Below are positions 46,945 to 56,096 of a stretch of 64,000 bases of DNA, in pieces. The notes under the pieces are model-generated. The model had not been told where the DNA came from, searched no databases, and was given only the letters and a program-made list of their open reading frames with translations. The stretch covers positions 62,001 through 126,000 of the forward strand of contig NZ_BPQT01000015.1 in NCBI RefSeq assembly GCF_022179405.1, written 5' to 3'. The position numbers were made by a program, and so were the translations under genes. Every line of letters begins with the position of its first letter. Within the stretch, counting starts at the first letter, position 1. Source of the stretch: Methylobacterium marchantiae (GTDB lineage Bacteria; Pseudomonadota; Alphaproteobacteria; Rhizobiales; Beijerinckiaceae).

Positions 46945-47972
46945 GGCGCGGGCACGGTGTCGAACACGGCCCGGCACAGTTCCGGCACGATGGTGCTGCG
47001 GCGCATCTCGTAGATGGGCTCGAGGAAGACGCGATGCGCCATCACTTCGGGGAAGATCGCGCGGATATCCTCGGGTACGAGCCAGTCGCGGCCCTCGAGC
47101 CAGGCGCGGACACGGGCGGCGCGCACGAGGAAGGCGACGCCGCGCGGCGAGGCCCCGCCCTGGATCAGCGCCGACATGTCGATGCCGGGCAGGCGGATGC
47201 CCGCCTCGTCCGGGCGCACCAGGGCCTCCCACAGGCCAACCACGTAGGCCTCGATGGCGGGGCTCGCCTGGATGCCGTGCTGGATCGCGGCGCCGATCCC
47301 GGCCATGGCGGCGTGATCGAGGACGCCGCTGTCGATGCCGGCGATGAGCGCGTCGGTGTCGTGGAAGCGCGGATCGAAGACGAGGGCGCGGCGGGCCTCC
47401 GCATCGCGCGGCGCATCGAGCCCGATCTCCATCATGAAGCGGTCGCGGGCGGCGGCTGGGAGCTCGAAGGTCTCTTCCCGCTCGACGCGATTGCGGTCAG
47501 CGAAGACCTGGAGATTGGGGAAGCGGTATTCGCGGTTGAAGGCGGTGAGGCTGCGCTCGGCCATCAGGCGCAGCAGCAGCGAGTGGACCTGCGGCCGCGC
47601 GCGGTTGATCTCGTTGAAGAAGAAGATCGACAGGTCCTCGGATTGCCGCAGGACCGGCCCGGGCTCGACGCGGGGACGCCCGTCATCGGCGAGGTAGATG
47701 TGGTAGACGAGGTCGGAGGGCATCATGTCCACCGTGCCCTCGATCCGCTCGTAGGCGCCGCCCAGCGCCCGCGCCACGGCGCGCAGCAGCGTGGTCTTGC
47801 CGACGCCGACATCGCCTTCGAGCAGCACGTGGCCGCGGGCGAAGAGCGCGATGGTGAGGAGCCGGATCGCGCGGTCCTGGCCAAGGACGGCGCCGCGCAC
47901 GGTGCGTTCGAAGCGGCCGGCGGCCTCGCGCCAGTCGGTGAGCATCGCGTCGCCGGAGCGGATGTCGTTCAT
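46941..47972 (-). CDS. mxaR: MxaR, MoxR-family AAA+ ATPase
   Basis: The 343-residue ATPase is the founding type of the MoxR family. It has Walker A EGDVGVGKTTL, a Walker B-like segment IFFFNEINRARP, and sensor and arginine-finger regions around LPAAARDRFMM. It is thought to remodel methanol dehydrogenase or its partners during maturation, with the vWA proteins MxaS, C and L. The start MNDIRSGDAM lies 110 bases after mxaI. Confidence 0.92.
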   Translation of the reverse strand: MNDIRSGDAMLTDWREAAGRFERTVRGAVLGQDRAIRLLTIALFARGHVLLEGDVGVGKTTLLRAVARALGGAYERIEGTVDMMPSDLVYHIYLADDGRPRVEPGPVLRQSEDLSIFFFNEINRARPQVHSLLLRLMAERSLTAFNREYRFPNLQVFADRNRVEREETFELPAAARDRFMMEIGLDAPRDAEARRALVFDPRFHDTDALIAGIDSGVLDHAAMAGIGAAIQHGIQASPAIEAYVVGLWEALVRPDEAGIRLPGIDMSALIQGGASPRGVAFLVRAARVRAWLEGRDWLVPEDIRAIFPEVMAHRVFLEPIYEMRRSTIVPELCRAVFDTVPAP

Positions 47973-48082
47973 GGGGTTTGCCTTTGCGGACAGCGGCCGC
48001 GATCCCCGGACGGAGCGGTCCAGGCGCCAGGGGGGATCGCGGTCACCGTGAGGGCCGCCCGGGAGTGAGGGCGGCGACGACG

Positions 48083-48373
48083 TCAGTTGGCGGAAAGCTT
48101 CGTGACGTCGTATTCGAACTTGCCGGTCTTCTTGGCGGCTTCGATGCGCCTGGCGTTGCGCTCTTCCATCTGCTTGATCGAATCCGACTGCTTGGAGAGT
48201 TCTTTCGGATCGTGCTTCGGGTCGTATTTCGAGCCGGCGATCTTCTCGGGGAAGCCGGGCTTGGGCTCCCAGCAATTGCCGGCGGCCTTGCACTTGGTGC
48301 CGTCATAGGCGAGCGCGGGAACGGCGAGCAGCGCGCCCGCACCGATTGCCAGGGCCGTGATGAGTGTCCGCAT
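48083..48373 (-). CDS. mxaI: Methanol dehydrogenase small (beta) subunit
   Basis: The 96-residue precursor has a signal peptide (LITALAIGAGALLAVPALA) and a lysine-rich mature part of about 74 residues beginning YDGTKCKAAGNCWEPKPGFP. The two Cys form the known disulfide. The long helix (SIKQMEERNARRIEAAKKTG) wraps around MxaF in the alpha2-beta2 enzyme. Confidence 0.96.
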   Translation of the reverse strand: MRTLITALAIGAGALLAVPALAYDGTKCKAAGNCWEPKPGFPEKIAGSKYDPKHDPKELSKQSDSIKQMEERNARRIEAAKKTGKFEYDVTKLSAN

Positions 48374-48463
48374 GGTCGTCTCCTCTGGTTTTACTTGTTA
48401 CGGCGTTCGCCGCTTCTCGCTCACCGCGCGATGTCCCCCGCGCGACGTGACTTCCTCGGACGC

Positions 48464-49054
48464 TCATTCCAGCGGCTTGCACTGGCCCTTCACGTCCGTG
48501 GGGAAGGTCTCGCCCTGCTTGTAGGGCGTGTAATTCTTCTTCTGCTCGTCGTTGAGCCAGACCGCGTCCTTGACCGGACCGGTATAGAGATGCCGGATCC
48601 AGGCGATGGTCTGCAGCATCTCGTCGGGCGTCAGGTTCTCGTTGTGCGGACCCATCATCCCGTTGGCGCCACCGAAGATCGTGGCGAACAGGCCCGCATC
48701 CTCGGTATTCGACGGATAGGTCCAGTAATTGTCGTTCAGGCCGGGCCCGAGCTTGCCCTCGGCGAGGTGGCCATGACAGCCCGAGCACGAGGTCGCGAAC
48801 AGCGACTCGCCGTTACGCAGGCAGGACTTGTCGTCGATGTAGAGGTTCTTGCCGGTCTGGAAGAACTCCTTGACGGCCGGCGTGTCCCGGCCGCCTTCCT
48901 TGCCCTGCGAGACGTCGAGCTGTTCGCCGGTGACGGTGTTGCGGAAGGTGATGCCGGTGGAGGGGCCTGCGCTCGGCTGGGCGAGGGCCGCGACGCCTGC
49001 GGTGGCAAGGCCGAGCCCGAAGAGGCCGGCGATGACGCGGTTCGTGTGACGCAT
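48464..49054 (-). CDS. mxaG: Cytochrome cL, electron acceptor of methanol dehydrogenase
   Basis: The 196-residue periplasmic cytochrome has a signal peptide ending ALAQ and a single heme site CSGCH (Cys90-His94). A likely Met axial-ligand region is GANGMMGPHNENLTPDEM. An unusual long C-terminal extension is typical of cytochrome cL. It accepts electrons from PQQ of MxaF and passes them to cytochrome cH. It lies 88 bases after mxaJ. Confidence 0.95.
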   Translation of the reverse strand: MRHTNRVIAGLFGLGLATAGVAALAQPSAGPSTGITFRNTVTGEQLDVSQGKEGGRDTPAVKEFFQTGKNLYIDDKSCLRNGESLFATSCSGCHGHLAEGKLGPGLNDNYWTYPSNTEDAGLFATIFGGANGMMGPHNENLTPDEMLQTIAWIRHLYTGPVKDAVWLNDEQKKNYTPYKQGETFPTDVKGQCKPLE

Positions 49055-49142
49055 GGATTTGCTCTGCTTATCCCCGGACTTGCGGCCGGGGTGGGCGTAC
49101 CGGTGCTCGGCGCACCGGCGACGCGGGACAGGGGTGAGGAGA

Positions 49143-50027
49143 TCAGTTGGAGGCGGCGATGACGGGCACGCCGTCCTGGCGCAGGATCGCGTCGATCTGC
49201 GGCCGGGCCTTGGTGATCGCCGCGTCGAGGGCGGTCTTCAGAGCCTGGTCGTCGCGGCGCACGCCCATGGACTGGTCGAAGCTCTGGGGCATCTTCTGGC
49301 CGTCGCTGCGGACCGTATCGTCCGGCACCAGGGTCATGCGCAGGGGCTGGCTCGAATCCTTGACATAGCGGGCGACGTCGGGAGCGAAGGCCACGGCGAC
49401 GTCAGCCTTGTTGGCGACGACTTCACTGACCATTCGGGCGGGATCGATCTGGGTGTAAGTGTTGCGGGCCGCGCGGAAGTTCACCAGCGAATAGAGGTAG
49501 GCCATATCCTCCTCGTAGCGGCCGATATCCTTCAGCATCGCCTCGCCGGGCGTGCCGAAGCCGACGACCATGTGGTCGATCGTCTTCAGCCGTGGGTCGG
49601 ACCAGGTCTTGATGTCGAGGTCCCTGTCCGCGCGGGTGATGAAGACGTAGCCGCTCCGGTAATAGGGCTTGGTGGTGAGGACGCGCTGGTCGTCGCTGTC
49701 GAGGCCGACCACCACGTCGCAGAGCTTCTTGTCGAGGCTGTCGCGCACGAGATAGATCGCCGGCTTGTCGGACCAGACGAACTGCGCCTTGCGGCCCATG
49801 GCCTCGGCGACGGCGGAGACGATGCGGTTCTCGAGCCCGGTCCCGTCCTTCATCGAGAGCGGCGGCTGGTTGGCGGCGCAGACCCGGAGGACGCTGTCGT
49901 CCGAGGGGACGCTCGCTGCGGGCGTACCGGTCTGGGCGACGGATACGCCGCCGAGGGCCAGGACGACGGCCGCGGAAAGGGCTGCTGCGGAAAGCGCCGA
50001 CGTGCGGCGTCCGGTGAAGAACGACAT
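49143..50027 (-). CDS. mxaJ: MxaJ, periplasmic binding-protein-like assembly factor
   Basis: The 294-residue exported protein has a signal peptide ending VSVAQ and the fold of solute-binding proteins (LRVCAANQPPLSMKDGTGLENRI at the start, shown in part; DVVVGLDSDDQRVLTTKPYYRSGYVF later). No transporter genes accompany it. MxaJ is required for functional methanol dehydrogenase. It is second in the cluster, 264 bases after mxaF. Confidence 0.92.
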   Translation of the reverse strand: MSFFTGRRTSALSAAALSAAVVLALGGVSVAQTGTPAASVPSDDSVLRVCAANQPPLSMKDGTGLENRIVSAVAEAMGRKAQFVWSDKPAIYLVRDSLDKKLCDVVVGLDSDDQRVLTTKPYYRSGYVFITRADRDLDIKTWSDPRLKTIDHMVVGFGTPGEAMLKDIGRYEEDMAYLYSLVNFRAARNTYTQIDPARMVSEVVANKADVAVAFAPDVARYVKDSSQPLRMTLVPDDTVRSDGQKMPQSFDQSMGVRRDDQALKTALDAAITKARPQIDAILRQDGVPVIAASN

Positions 50028-50058
50028 GGAGCGTTTCCGTTTCCTGAAATGGGGCGTC

Positions 50059-50079
50059 GAATTCTTGGACGAATTCTTG
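50059..50079. repeat. 12-bp direct repeat between mxaF and mxaJ
   Basis: GAATTCTTG occurs twice in tandem with spacing 12 (50059 and 50071). It lies just upstream of mxaJ in the 264-base mxaF-mxaJ gap, which otherwise shows no gene and no clear terminator. Confidence 0.45.
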
Positions 50080-50291
50080 TGCGGGTTGCCGGTGCGCGGA
50101 TGGCCTTCGGCACGAAGGCTCGCTCGGAAGACCGAAACTTGCGGAGCAGAAGCGCGGCCCGGGGTTTCTCGGAGACCTGGGCCCGACGATCCGGGCATGG
50201 CGTGCCCGCTCGAACGAGGTTCCGTGTCGCGGGTGACCCCGCCGGACCCGAAGGCCGGCGAGGCTTCCTTGGATGCGGGAAGACCTGGGTC

Positions 50292-52172
50292 TTACTTGGC
50301 AGCCGTCTGGTATTCGCCGACGCTCGGATCGTCGTAGGGACCCTTGCCGTTCAGCGAGAACACCATCACGCCGCCACCCATCTGGGTGTAGTTGGCGAGC
50401 TTCTTGAAGGCGCCGACCGCGCCGAGACCGGCCGTCGGATCCTGAAGGTCGAACACGAGGCCGACACCCGGCCAGCCGCCGACGCCGTAGTAGATGGCGA
50501 CGTACTGGTCACCCTTGTGGGTGTAGGTGATCGGGTAGCCGATGGCGCCGGACGGCATCTTGAACTTCCAGAGAAGGTCTCCGTTGTCCGAGTTGCGCGC
50601 CTTGATGTAGCCGTCCAGCGTTCCGTAGAACACGAGACCGCCGGCGGTCGCCGTCGTTCCGCCCCACACGGCGAAGCGCTCCATCTTCTCCCATTTGAAC
50701 TCGCCGGTGATGGCGTTGTAGCCCTTGATCTGGCCCAGACCTTCGTAGTTCTGGCGATCGCCCTTCGGGCCGGGATACATGTTCAGAGTGGCGCCGACGA
50801 AGAACTGACCGGCACGGTAGGGAAGCATGAAGGGCTCCCAATCCATGCAGATGTGGTTGATGCCCATGAAGAAGAGCTTGCGCTCGGGATCGTAGGAATC
50901 GTGGCCCTGGTTGTGATAGCCCATCGCCGAGGGACAGATGTCCTTGGCGAGGTGGTCCATCCGGGTTCCGTATTCGGGATCGCGCACCGGCTGACCGGTC
51001 TTCAGGTCCACCGACTTGAACACGTTGACCGTGTCGTCGATCTTGTTGGCCGAGACGAGCGAACCGTCGGTCCGGTCGAGGGTATAGACGATGCCGTTCC
51101 GGTCCGGATGGGTCAGGAGCTTGCGATCCTTGCCGTCCTTGTCCTTCTGGTTCGACAGCATCATCACGTTGACGCCAGCGTAATCCCACTCGTCGTGCGG
51201 GGTCTTCTGGTAGCCGAACTTGGCTTCACCGGTATCGGCGTCACGGCCGAAGATGGTCATCGTCCACTTGTTGTCGCCGGGACGCATGGTCTCGTTCCAC
51301 GGCGCCGGGTTGCCGGTGCCGAAATAGATCAGGTTGGTGCCCGGATCGTAGGCGTACCAGCCCCAGTTGGTGCCGCCGCCGATCTTCCAGGCATCACCCT
51401 CCCAGGTGGCGGTGCCGAGGTTCTTCTGGCCGTAATGGGGGTTCTTGATGTTGAAGTCGGAGGCCAGCAGCAGGTCCTTGTCGGGACCGGTCGCATAGGC
51501 GCGCCAGACCTGGGAACCGGTCTTCACGTCGTAGGCGGTGAGGTAGCCGCGCACGCCGAGCTCGGCGCCCGAGGAGCCGATGATGACCTTGTCCTTGACG
51601 ACGTAGGGAGCGATCGTGAGCGTCGAGCCGACCTTGATGTCGGAGTTCTCGACCTTCCACACGGTCTCGCCGGTCTCGGCGTTGAGCGCCATGACGTTGC
51701 CGTCGAGCAGCGTCTTGAGGATCAGTGCCGGGGTCTTGCCGTCGCCGGGCCAGTAGGCGAGGCCGCGGTTCACGAGATCGCAGCAGGCCACGGCGCGGGC
51801 GGCCGGGTTCTGCTTGGGCTTGTCCTGCCAGAGGATCTTGCCCGGATCGTCGAGGCCGAGTGCGAACGTGTTGTTCGGGAAGGAGGTGTGGATGTACATC
51901 TTGTTGTCGACGACGACGGGAGCGCCCTCGTGGCCGTTGAGCAGGCCGGTCGAGAACGTCCAGGAGACCTTGAGGTCCTTCACGTTCGTCGTGTTGATCT
52001 GCTTGAGCTTGCTGTAATTGTCCGAGTCGTAATTCTTACCCGGCATCACCCAGTTTTCATCGCTGTTCGACAGATCGATGAGCTTGTCGTTGGCTGAGGC
52101 GATCCCTGACAATCCGATCGGTGCCAGGGCCAAGACGGCCAGCACCGAGACTGAATTCAGTAACCTGTTCAT
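50292..52172 (-). CDS. mxaF: PQQ-dependent methanol dehydrogenase large subunit (Ca-type)
   Basis: Oxidises methanol to formaldehyde in the periplasm. The 626-residue precursor has a 27-residue signal and an eight-bladed propeller with tryptophan docking repeats. The vicinal cysteines 130-131 (AVACCDL) correspond to mature Cys103-104. The calcium/PQQ ligands Glu204, Asn288 and the catalytic Asp330 (DEWDYAGVN) are all present. Position 332 is Ala, whereas lanthanide-dependent XoxF has Asp there, so this is MxaF and not XoxF. AGGAG precedes the ATG. Confidence 0.98.
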   Translation of the reverse strand: MNRLLNSVSVLAVLALAPIGLSGIASANDKLIDLSNSDENWVMPGKNYDSDNYSKLKQINTTNVKDLKVSWTFSTGLLNGHEGAPVVVDNKMYIHTSFPNNTFALGLDDPGKILWQDKPKQNPAARAVACCDLVNRGLAYWPGDGKTPALILKTLLDGNVMALNAETGETVWKVENSDIKVGSTLTIAPYVVKDKVIIGSSGAELGVRGYLTAYDVKTGSQVWRAYATGPDKDLLLASDFNIKNPHYGQKNLGTATWEGDAWKIGGGTNWGWYAYDPGTNLIYFGTGNPAPWNETMRPGDNKWTMTIFGRDADTGEAKFGYQKTPHDEWDYAGVNVMMLSNQKDKDGKDRKLLTHPDRNGIVYTLDRTDGSLVSANKIDDTVNVFKSVDLKTGQPVRDPEYGTRMDHLAKDICPSAMGYHNQGHDSYDPERKLFFMGINHICMDWEPFMLPYRAGQFFVGATLNMYPGPKGDRQNYEGLGQIKGYNAITGEFKWEKMERFAVWGGTTATAGGLVFYGTLDGYIKARNSDNGDLLWKFKMPSGAIGYPITYTHKGDQYVAIYYGVGGWPGVGLVFDLQDPTAGLGAVGAFKKLANYTQMGGGVMVFSLNGKGPYDDPSVGEYQTAAK

Positions 52173-52345
52173 TCTGCGTCTCCTGCCCTTCTGCCACGTG
52201 CTCGACCCGTGAGGGTCGGCCGCAGCCATTGCTTTCGCCGCTTCAGCAAGAAATCGGTCGATCGGTTTTTCTATAATCGTATTTATAAGACTAACCTGAC
52301 GTTGGTCGCTCTTATAAAAGACTTATTACTGATCCATCGGCTAGC

Positions 52346-52375
52346 TATATAATCATTTGCTTTGCCTGATGTCTT
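52346..52375 (-). promoter_or_regulatory. mxaF promoter with a long untranslated leader
   Basis: On the minus strand AAGACA (52375-52370) is followed after 18 bases by TATATA (52351-52346). AAGACA resembles the -35 reported for mxaF of Methylobacterium extorquens. The predicted start near 52338 gives a leader of about 165 bases, also like that gene. The whole 52173-52716 region is AT-rich and non-coding. The divergent small secreted-protein gene presumably has its promoter there too. Confidence 0.6.
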
Positions 52376-52716
52376 TAGCCACTTCAACCTTTTTTTACAG
52401 GACGATTTGGCAATTGGTTCCATTCATTTATCCAGGCCGCTCAGCATTCGCAGTGCTGGACTCGACTTGGTCCACGCTCTGCGACAACGGGTCTTTGCCT
52501 GGAATGAGAAAGACTTCGCCGGCTCGCGATCCGTCGCGCCGATGCCCGTACGGCTGCCGAGACGAGTCACACGCCACGTAGGTTCGCGGCCGGTCCGTCG
52601 TCTTCGAATACGATCGCGGTTCAGGAAAAGCATCCTTTTCGCGTGAACCTAAGCTTTACTCGCCGTGGCTCGGCGCTAACATGGACAGGGGTAGGAAACA
52701 AAAACGAGAAACATCG

Positions 52717-53013
52717 ATGATCAGAAGACGAAGCGCGCTCGTATTTTGCCTGATTGTCCTGCCGTCGATTGCCGAAGCCGCACGGTTGACGATGGATGAC
52801 AAGGTGTCGCGCTGGCCGCGTGCCTCGACGGACGAGAAGATCGACTTCGCGACACGCATGGGCAACGCCTTTTCGAGCCTGAACGCCGAACTCGATAAGA
52901 ACTACTTCATCCGCTGCCTCGAGGAGACGGCGAATATCGGCAATCCCGGTGAGATCAAGCTGGAATCGGCCGTGAAGATGTGCGTGTCCGTCAAGAAAGA
53001 TCCGCCGGAATAG
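52717..53013 (+). CDS. Small secreted protein of unknown function
   Basis: The 98-residue precursor has a clear signal peptide (MIRRRSALVFCLIVLPSIAEA) and a mature part of about 77 residues with two Cys (RCLEE and KMCVSV) that could form a disulfide. No family was recognised. It is divergent from mxaF. A role in methanol metabolism is only a positional guess. The ATG at 52717 suits the signal peptide; an ATG 12 codons earlier does not. Confidence 0.65.
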   Translation: MIRRRSALVFCLIVLPSIAEAARLTMDDKVSRWPRASTDEKIDFATRMGNAFSSLNAELDKNYFIRCLEETANIGNPGEIKLESAVKMCVSVKKDPPE

Positions 53014-53190
53014 GCGGGCATCTCGGATGCCTCTGCCGGCATACGTGGCTGGATTTGGATCGTCGCTCCGCCGGACGTCTTCGCGATTGCAGATGCGTCT
53101 ATCCGGAACGCAGTCTCGACATCACCCGAACCGCCCTCCTCCCGGGACCGGGAGGCGATTGCGCAGCATCAGCATTGGTTCACGACGCAG

Positions 53191-54090
53191 ATGACCCAGG
53201 TCGCAACCGAGCGCGTCTCCGTCCCGATATCGAGGGACCGATCCGGCCCGATGCGGAGATCGGCCCGGGTCTGGACCTGCCTGCTCGGGCTCGCAGTGCC
53301 CTCGATCGCGGTGGCGTGGCACGGGCTTGCCTCTGCCGGCGAGGTGCGGATGGCCGCGCTCTACCCGCGTGACGGGCGCCGCGATCTCACCGGAGCCGAC
53401 ATCGCCCGGTATCCCGGTGCAGGTGTCCTGTTCTGCCACCGCCGGCCGGATGGAGTCCCGCAGAAGGCGGCAGCGGCCTGGCTCATCGGATCGCCTCGCC
53501 TCGTGGTGCTGAACGCCCACAACTTCCGCAACCGCCGCATGGAGGTGATGCGGGAGGTCGAGGATTGCTTCTTCCAGATCGGGGGGCGCAATTACAGTTT
53601 CGTACCCTCGAGCCTGCGTCTCGGCGCCGCCTCCGATGCCAAGGCGCTGCACATCACCGACGATTGGGCGCTGATCGACCTCGCCGAGCCCGTCCTGGGC
53701 GTTCCGCCGCAGCCGATGCCCGAGCCGCCGGCGCTGGCCACCGGCATCGCCGAGATACCCGTAGTGATGGTGTCGCCCGGCGGCCACGAAAATTATCGCG
53801 GACCGAGCAGTACCGAGACCTGCTCGATCCAGCAGATCGACCCGCCGACGGAGGATGACATCCGCCGCGCCCGGCACAATTGCAACGACGGTTTCGGCGG
53901 CTCCGGCTCGGGGCTGTTCGATCTGTCGGACCGTCTCGTGGCCATGCAGAGCGCGTCGCTGTCGATGAACTCGCGGCGCCCGTTCGACCTCGAATTCCAC
54001 TACGGGTCGGCCCTCCTGTTCGAAGGCGCTCTCCTGGAGGCGATCAGGAAGGCGGTCGGGGCGGAGAGCGCGGCCTCGAAGACGCGCTGA
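53191..54090 (+). CDS. Exported trypsin-like serine protease
   Basis: The 299-residue protein has an N-terminal basic stretch and a hydrophobic signal or anchor (VWTCLLGLAVPSIAVAWHGLA). A chymotrypsin-fold domain follows with the triad His in LNAHNFRN, Asp in DDWALIDL and Ser in GFGGSGSGLF. The Cys in VEDC, TETCS and HNCN may form disulfides. The substrate is unknown. The first ATG is used; an ATG at 53251 would leave a shorter signal. Confidence 0.75.
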   Translation: MTQVATERVSVPISRDRSGPMRRSARVWTCLLGLAVPSIAVAWHGLASAGEVRMAALYPRDGRRDLTGADIARYPGAGVLFCHRRPDGVPQKAAAAWLIGSPRLVVLNAHNFRNRRMEVMREVEDCFFQIGGRNYSFVPSSLRLGAASDAKALHITDDWALIDLAEPVLGVPPQPMPEPPALATGIAEIPVVMVSPGGHENYRGPSSTETCSIQQIDPPTEDDIRRARHNCNDGFGGSGSGLFDLSDRLVAMQSASLSMNSRRPFDLEFHYGSALLFEGALLEAIRKAVGAESAASKTR

Positions 54091-54105
54091 GCGGGCCGGG
54101 CCGCC

Positions 54106-54363
54106 TCAATGGATCGTCGGTGCGGGTTCGGGCGCGACGGCGACGATCTCGGAGAACGGAAATTCGAGGACCGTCTCGCCGGATTCGTCGGTGACGACGA
54201 GGATCGCTCCCATCAGGCGCGCCTGAGCCTCTGCCTCGCGCATGGTCGCCTGGATCGTATCCCGCGCGACCTCCCAGGCATGGTCGGCATCCCGCAATTC
54301 GGTCCCGGTGGGGTCGGTGATGACCTCCTCGCCGATATGGGTGTGGAAGAAGAATCGGGGCAT
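54106..54363 (-). CDS. DUF6894-type small protein
   Basis: The 85-residue protein begins MPRFFFHTHIGEEVITDPTG and continues with LRDADHAWEVARDTI. This is the pattern of DUF6894 proteins that are abundant and multicopy in Methylobacterium and Bradyrhizobium. The function is unknown. It is convergent with the protease gene. Confidence 0.78.
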   Translation of the reverse strand: MPRFFFHTHIGEEVITDPTGTELRDADHAWEVARDTIQATMREAEAQARLMGAILVVTDESGETVLEFPFSEIVAVAPEPAPTIH

Positions 54364-54463
54364 CGTCGCGACCGGCCGGGTTGGGGAACAGTCATCATCA
54401 CCTGGAAGCCGCGGCCCGGCGGCGCAAGCCCTGCCTAGCTGGTCGAAGCCTCGGTTCGGCGTG

Positions 54464-55915
54464 TCAGGCGCTCGCGAGCCGCGAATGACGCAGCGAGTAG
54501 GACGTGTAGAGCACGAGGGCGGCGGCGATCCAGAACGCGAAGAGCAGGTAGGTGTCGCGTGGCAGCGCGGCGATGAGAGTGAGGCAGCAGCCGAGGCTCG
54601 CGACCGGCAGGAGCGGGAAGAACGGTACGCGGAACCCCCGCGGCAGGTCGGGCCGCGTCCGGCGCAGGATCACGACGCCGATGGAGACCGCGGCGAAGGC
54701 GACCAGCGTGCCCATGCTCGTGAGGTTGGCGAGCACGTCGAGGGGGACCAGGGCCGCGAGCACAGCGACGAACAGGGCCACGAAGAGGGTGTTCGCGTTC
54801 GGGTTCCGGGTTCGCGGATCGACCCGCTGGAACGCCCTCGGCAGCAATCCGTCGCGGCTCATGGCGAACAGGATGCGGGTCTGGCCGTACATCGTCACGA
54901 GCGTCACCGAGAAGATCGAGGCCACCGCGCCGATGGAGAGGACGAGGGCCGGCCAGGTCGTTCCGGTGGCGGTCCGGAGGATCACGGCCAATCCGGCATC
55001 CTGGCCCGCGAAGAGGGTCCAGGGCTGGGCTCCGATGCCGGCGAAGGCGACGAGGATGTAGATCGCACTGACGATGACGAGGGAGAGGACGATCCCCATC
55101 GGCAGCGTCCGGGACGGGTCGCGCACCTCCTCGCTCGCCGTGGAGATCGTATCGAGCCCGACATAGGAGAAGAAGATCGTCGAGGCGGCGGTGCTCACGC
55201 CGGCCCAGCCGAAGGGCGCGAAGGGCGTCAGGTTCTCCGGCTTGAACGCCGTCAGGGCGACGATCGCGAAGAAGACCAGCACCGCGAGCTTCACCAGGAC
55301 GAGAACGGCATTGATCGCAGTCGATTCGGCCGTGCCGCGCAGGAGCAGCAGCGTGCACGAGGCGATGAGCACGATGGCCGGCAGGTTGACGTAGCCGCCG
55401 CGGCCGGGCGGCTGGCTGATCGCGGCGGGCATGGTCCAGCCTATCGTCGCGGCGAAGACCTCGTTGAGATACTGCCCCCACCCCACCGCGATGGCCGAGG
55501 CGGAGACGGCGTATTCGAGAAGCAGGCATGCGCCGACCAGGAAGGCCGCGAGCTCGCCGAGGATGGCGTAGGCGTAGGAATAGGACGAGCCCGACAGGGG
55601 AAGGGCCGAGGCCAGTTCGGCGTAGCAGAGCGCCGTGAGTCCCGCCGTGATTGCGGCCAGCACGAACGAGATCAGGATGGCGGGGCCGGCCTCCGGCACC
55701 GCGGCGCTCAGGATCACGAAGATGCCGGTGCCGACCGTGGCGCCGACGCCCAGCATGACGAGGCGGAACAGGCCGATGGAGCGTTCGAGGGGAGGAATAC
55801 CGGCCTCGTGATCGGCGATGCCCGCTGCTTCCGCCGGATGCGCGATGGGCTTGCGTCGCAGCACCGCCCGGCGCCATCCGCCCCGTCTTCCGTCCGATCG
55901 GATCAGCGGCCACAC
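54464..55915 (-). CDS. Amino-acid permease, APC superfamily (cationic amino-acid type)
   Basis: The 483-residue protein has about 12 membrane helices. The first helix motif is GVGATVGTGIFVILS, and the segment FFSYVGLDTISTASEEVRDPSR (given around FSYVGLDTISTASEE) is diagnostic of the CAT subgroup, which carries arginine, lysine and ornithine. It is divergent from ornithine cyclodeaminase and arginase, which suggests arginine or ornithine as the substrate. Confidence 0.88.
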   Translation of the reverse strand: MWPLIRSDGRRGGWRRAVLRRKPIAHPAEAAGIADHEAGIPPLERSIGLFRLVMLGVGATVGTGIFVILSAAVPEAGPAILISFVLAAITAGLTALCYAELASALPLSGSSYSYAYAILGELAAFLVGACLLLEYAVSASAIAVGWGQYLNEVFAATIGWTMPAAISQPPGRGGYVNLPAIVLIASCTLLLLRGTAESTAINAVLVLVKLAVLVFFAIVALTAFKPENLTPFAPFGWAGVSTAASTIFFSYVGLDTISTASEEVRDPSRTLPMGIVLSLVIVSAIYILVAFAGIGAQPWTLFAGQDAGLAVILRTATGTTWPALVLSIGAVASIFSVTLVTMYGQTRILFAMSRDGLLPRAFQRVDPRTRNPNANTLFVALFVAVLAALVPLDVLANLTSMGTLVAFAAVSIGVVILRRTRPDLPRGFRVPFFPLLPVASLGCCLTLIAALPRDTYLLFAFWIAAALVLYTSYSLRHSRLASA

Positions 55916-56096
55916 TGCAACGAATCCCTACGGCAATTTGGACGATCCCATGCCGGTTTTCGACCGCAAGGGCTATGCCGTCCCGCAGGACGGATGATCT
56001 TGCCGGTCATCGGATCCGGCGCGCCCGTTGCGAAGACGCAGCCGGGATGGGGTGACCCTGGCGACGAGGCGCGCCGGCACAGGAAGGTGGGTCATC

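Noticed and set aside
49143-50027. MxaJ as the binding protein of an amino-acid ABC transporter
   Set aside because: No permease or ATPase genes are adjacent, and its position directly after mxaF identifies it as the methanol-oxidation protein.
49053-52097. A 1014-codon open frame on the plus strand opposite mxaF, mxaJ and mxaG
   Set aside because: It is antisense to well-conserved genes, has low-complexity composition and no family likeness. Long antisense frames are common in GC-rich DNA.
50292-52172. Possibility that the PQQ dehydrogenase is lanthanide-dependent XoxF
   Set aside because: The residue two after the catalytic Asp is Ala, not Asp, and mxaI and the whole mxa assembly set follow.
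52357-52646. Short plus-strand frames in the mxaF upstream region
   Set aside because: They overlap the mxaF promoter, lack ribosome-binding sites and show no conserved motif.
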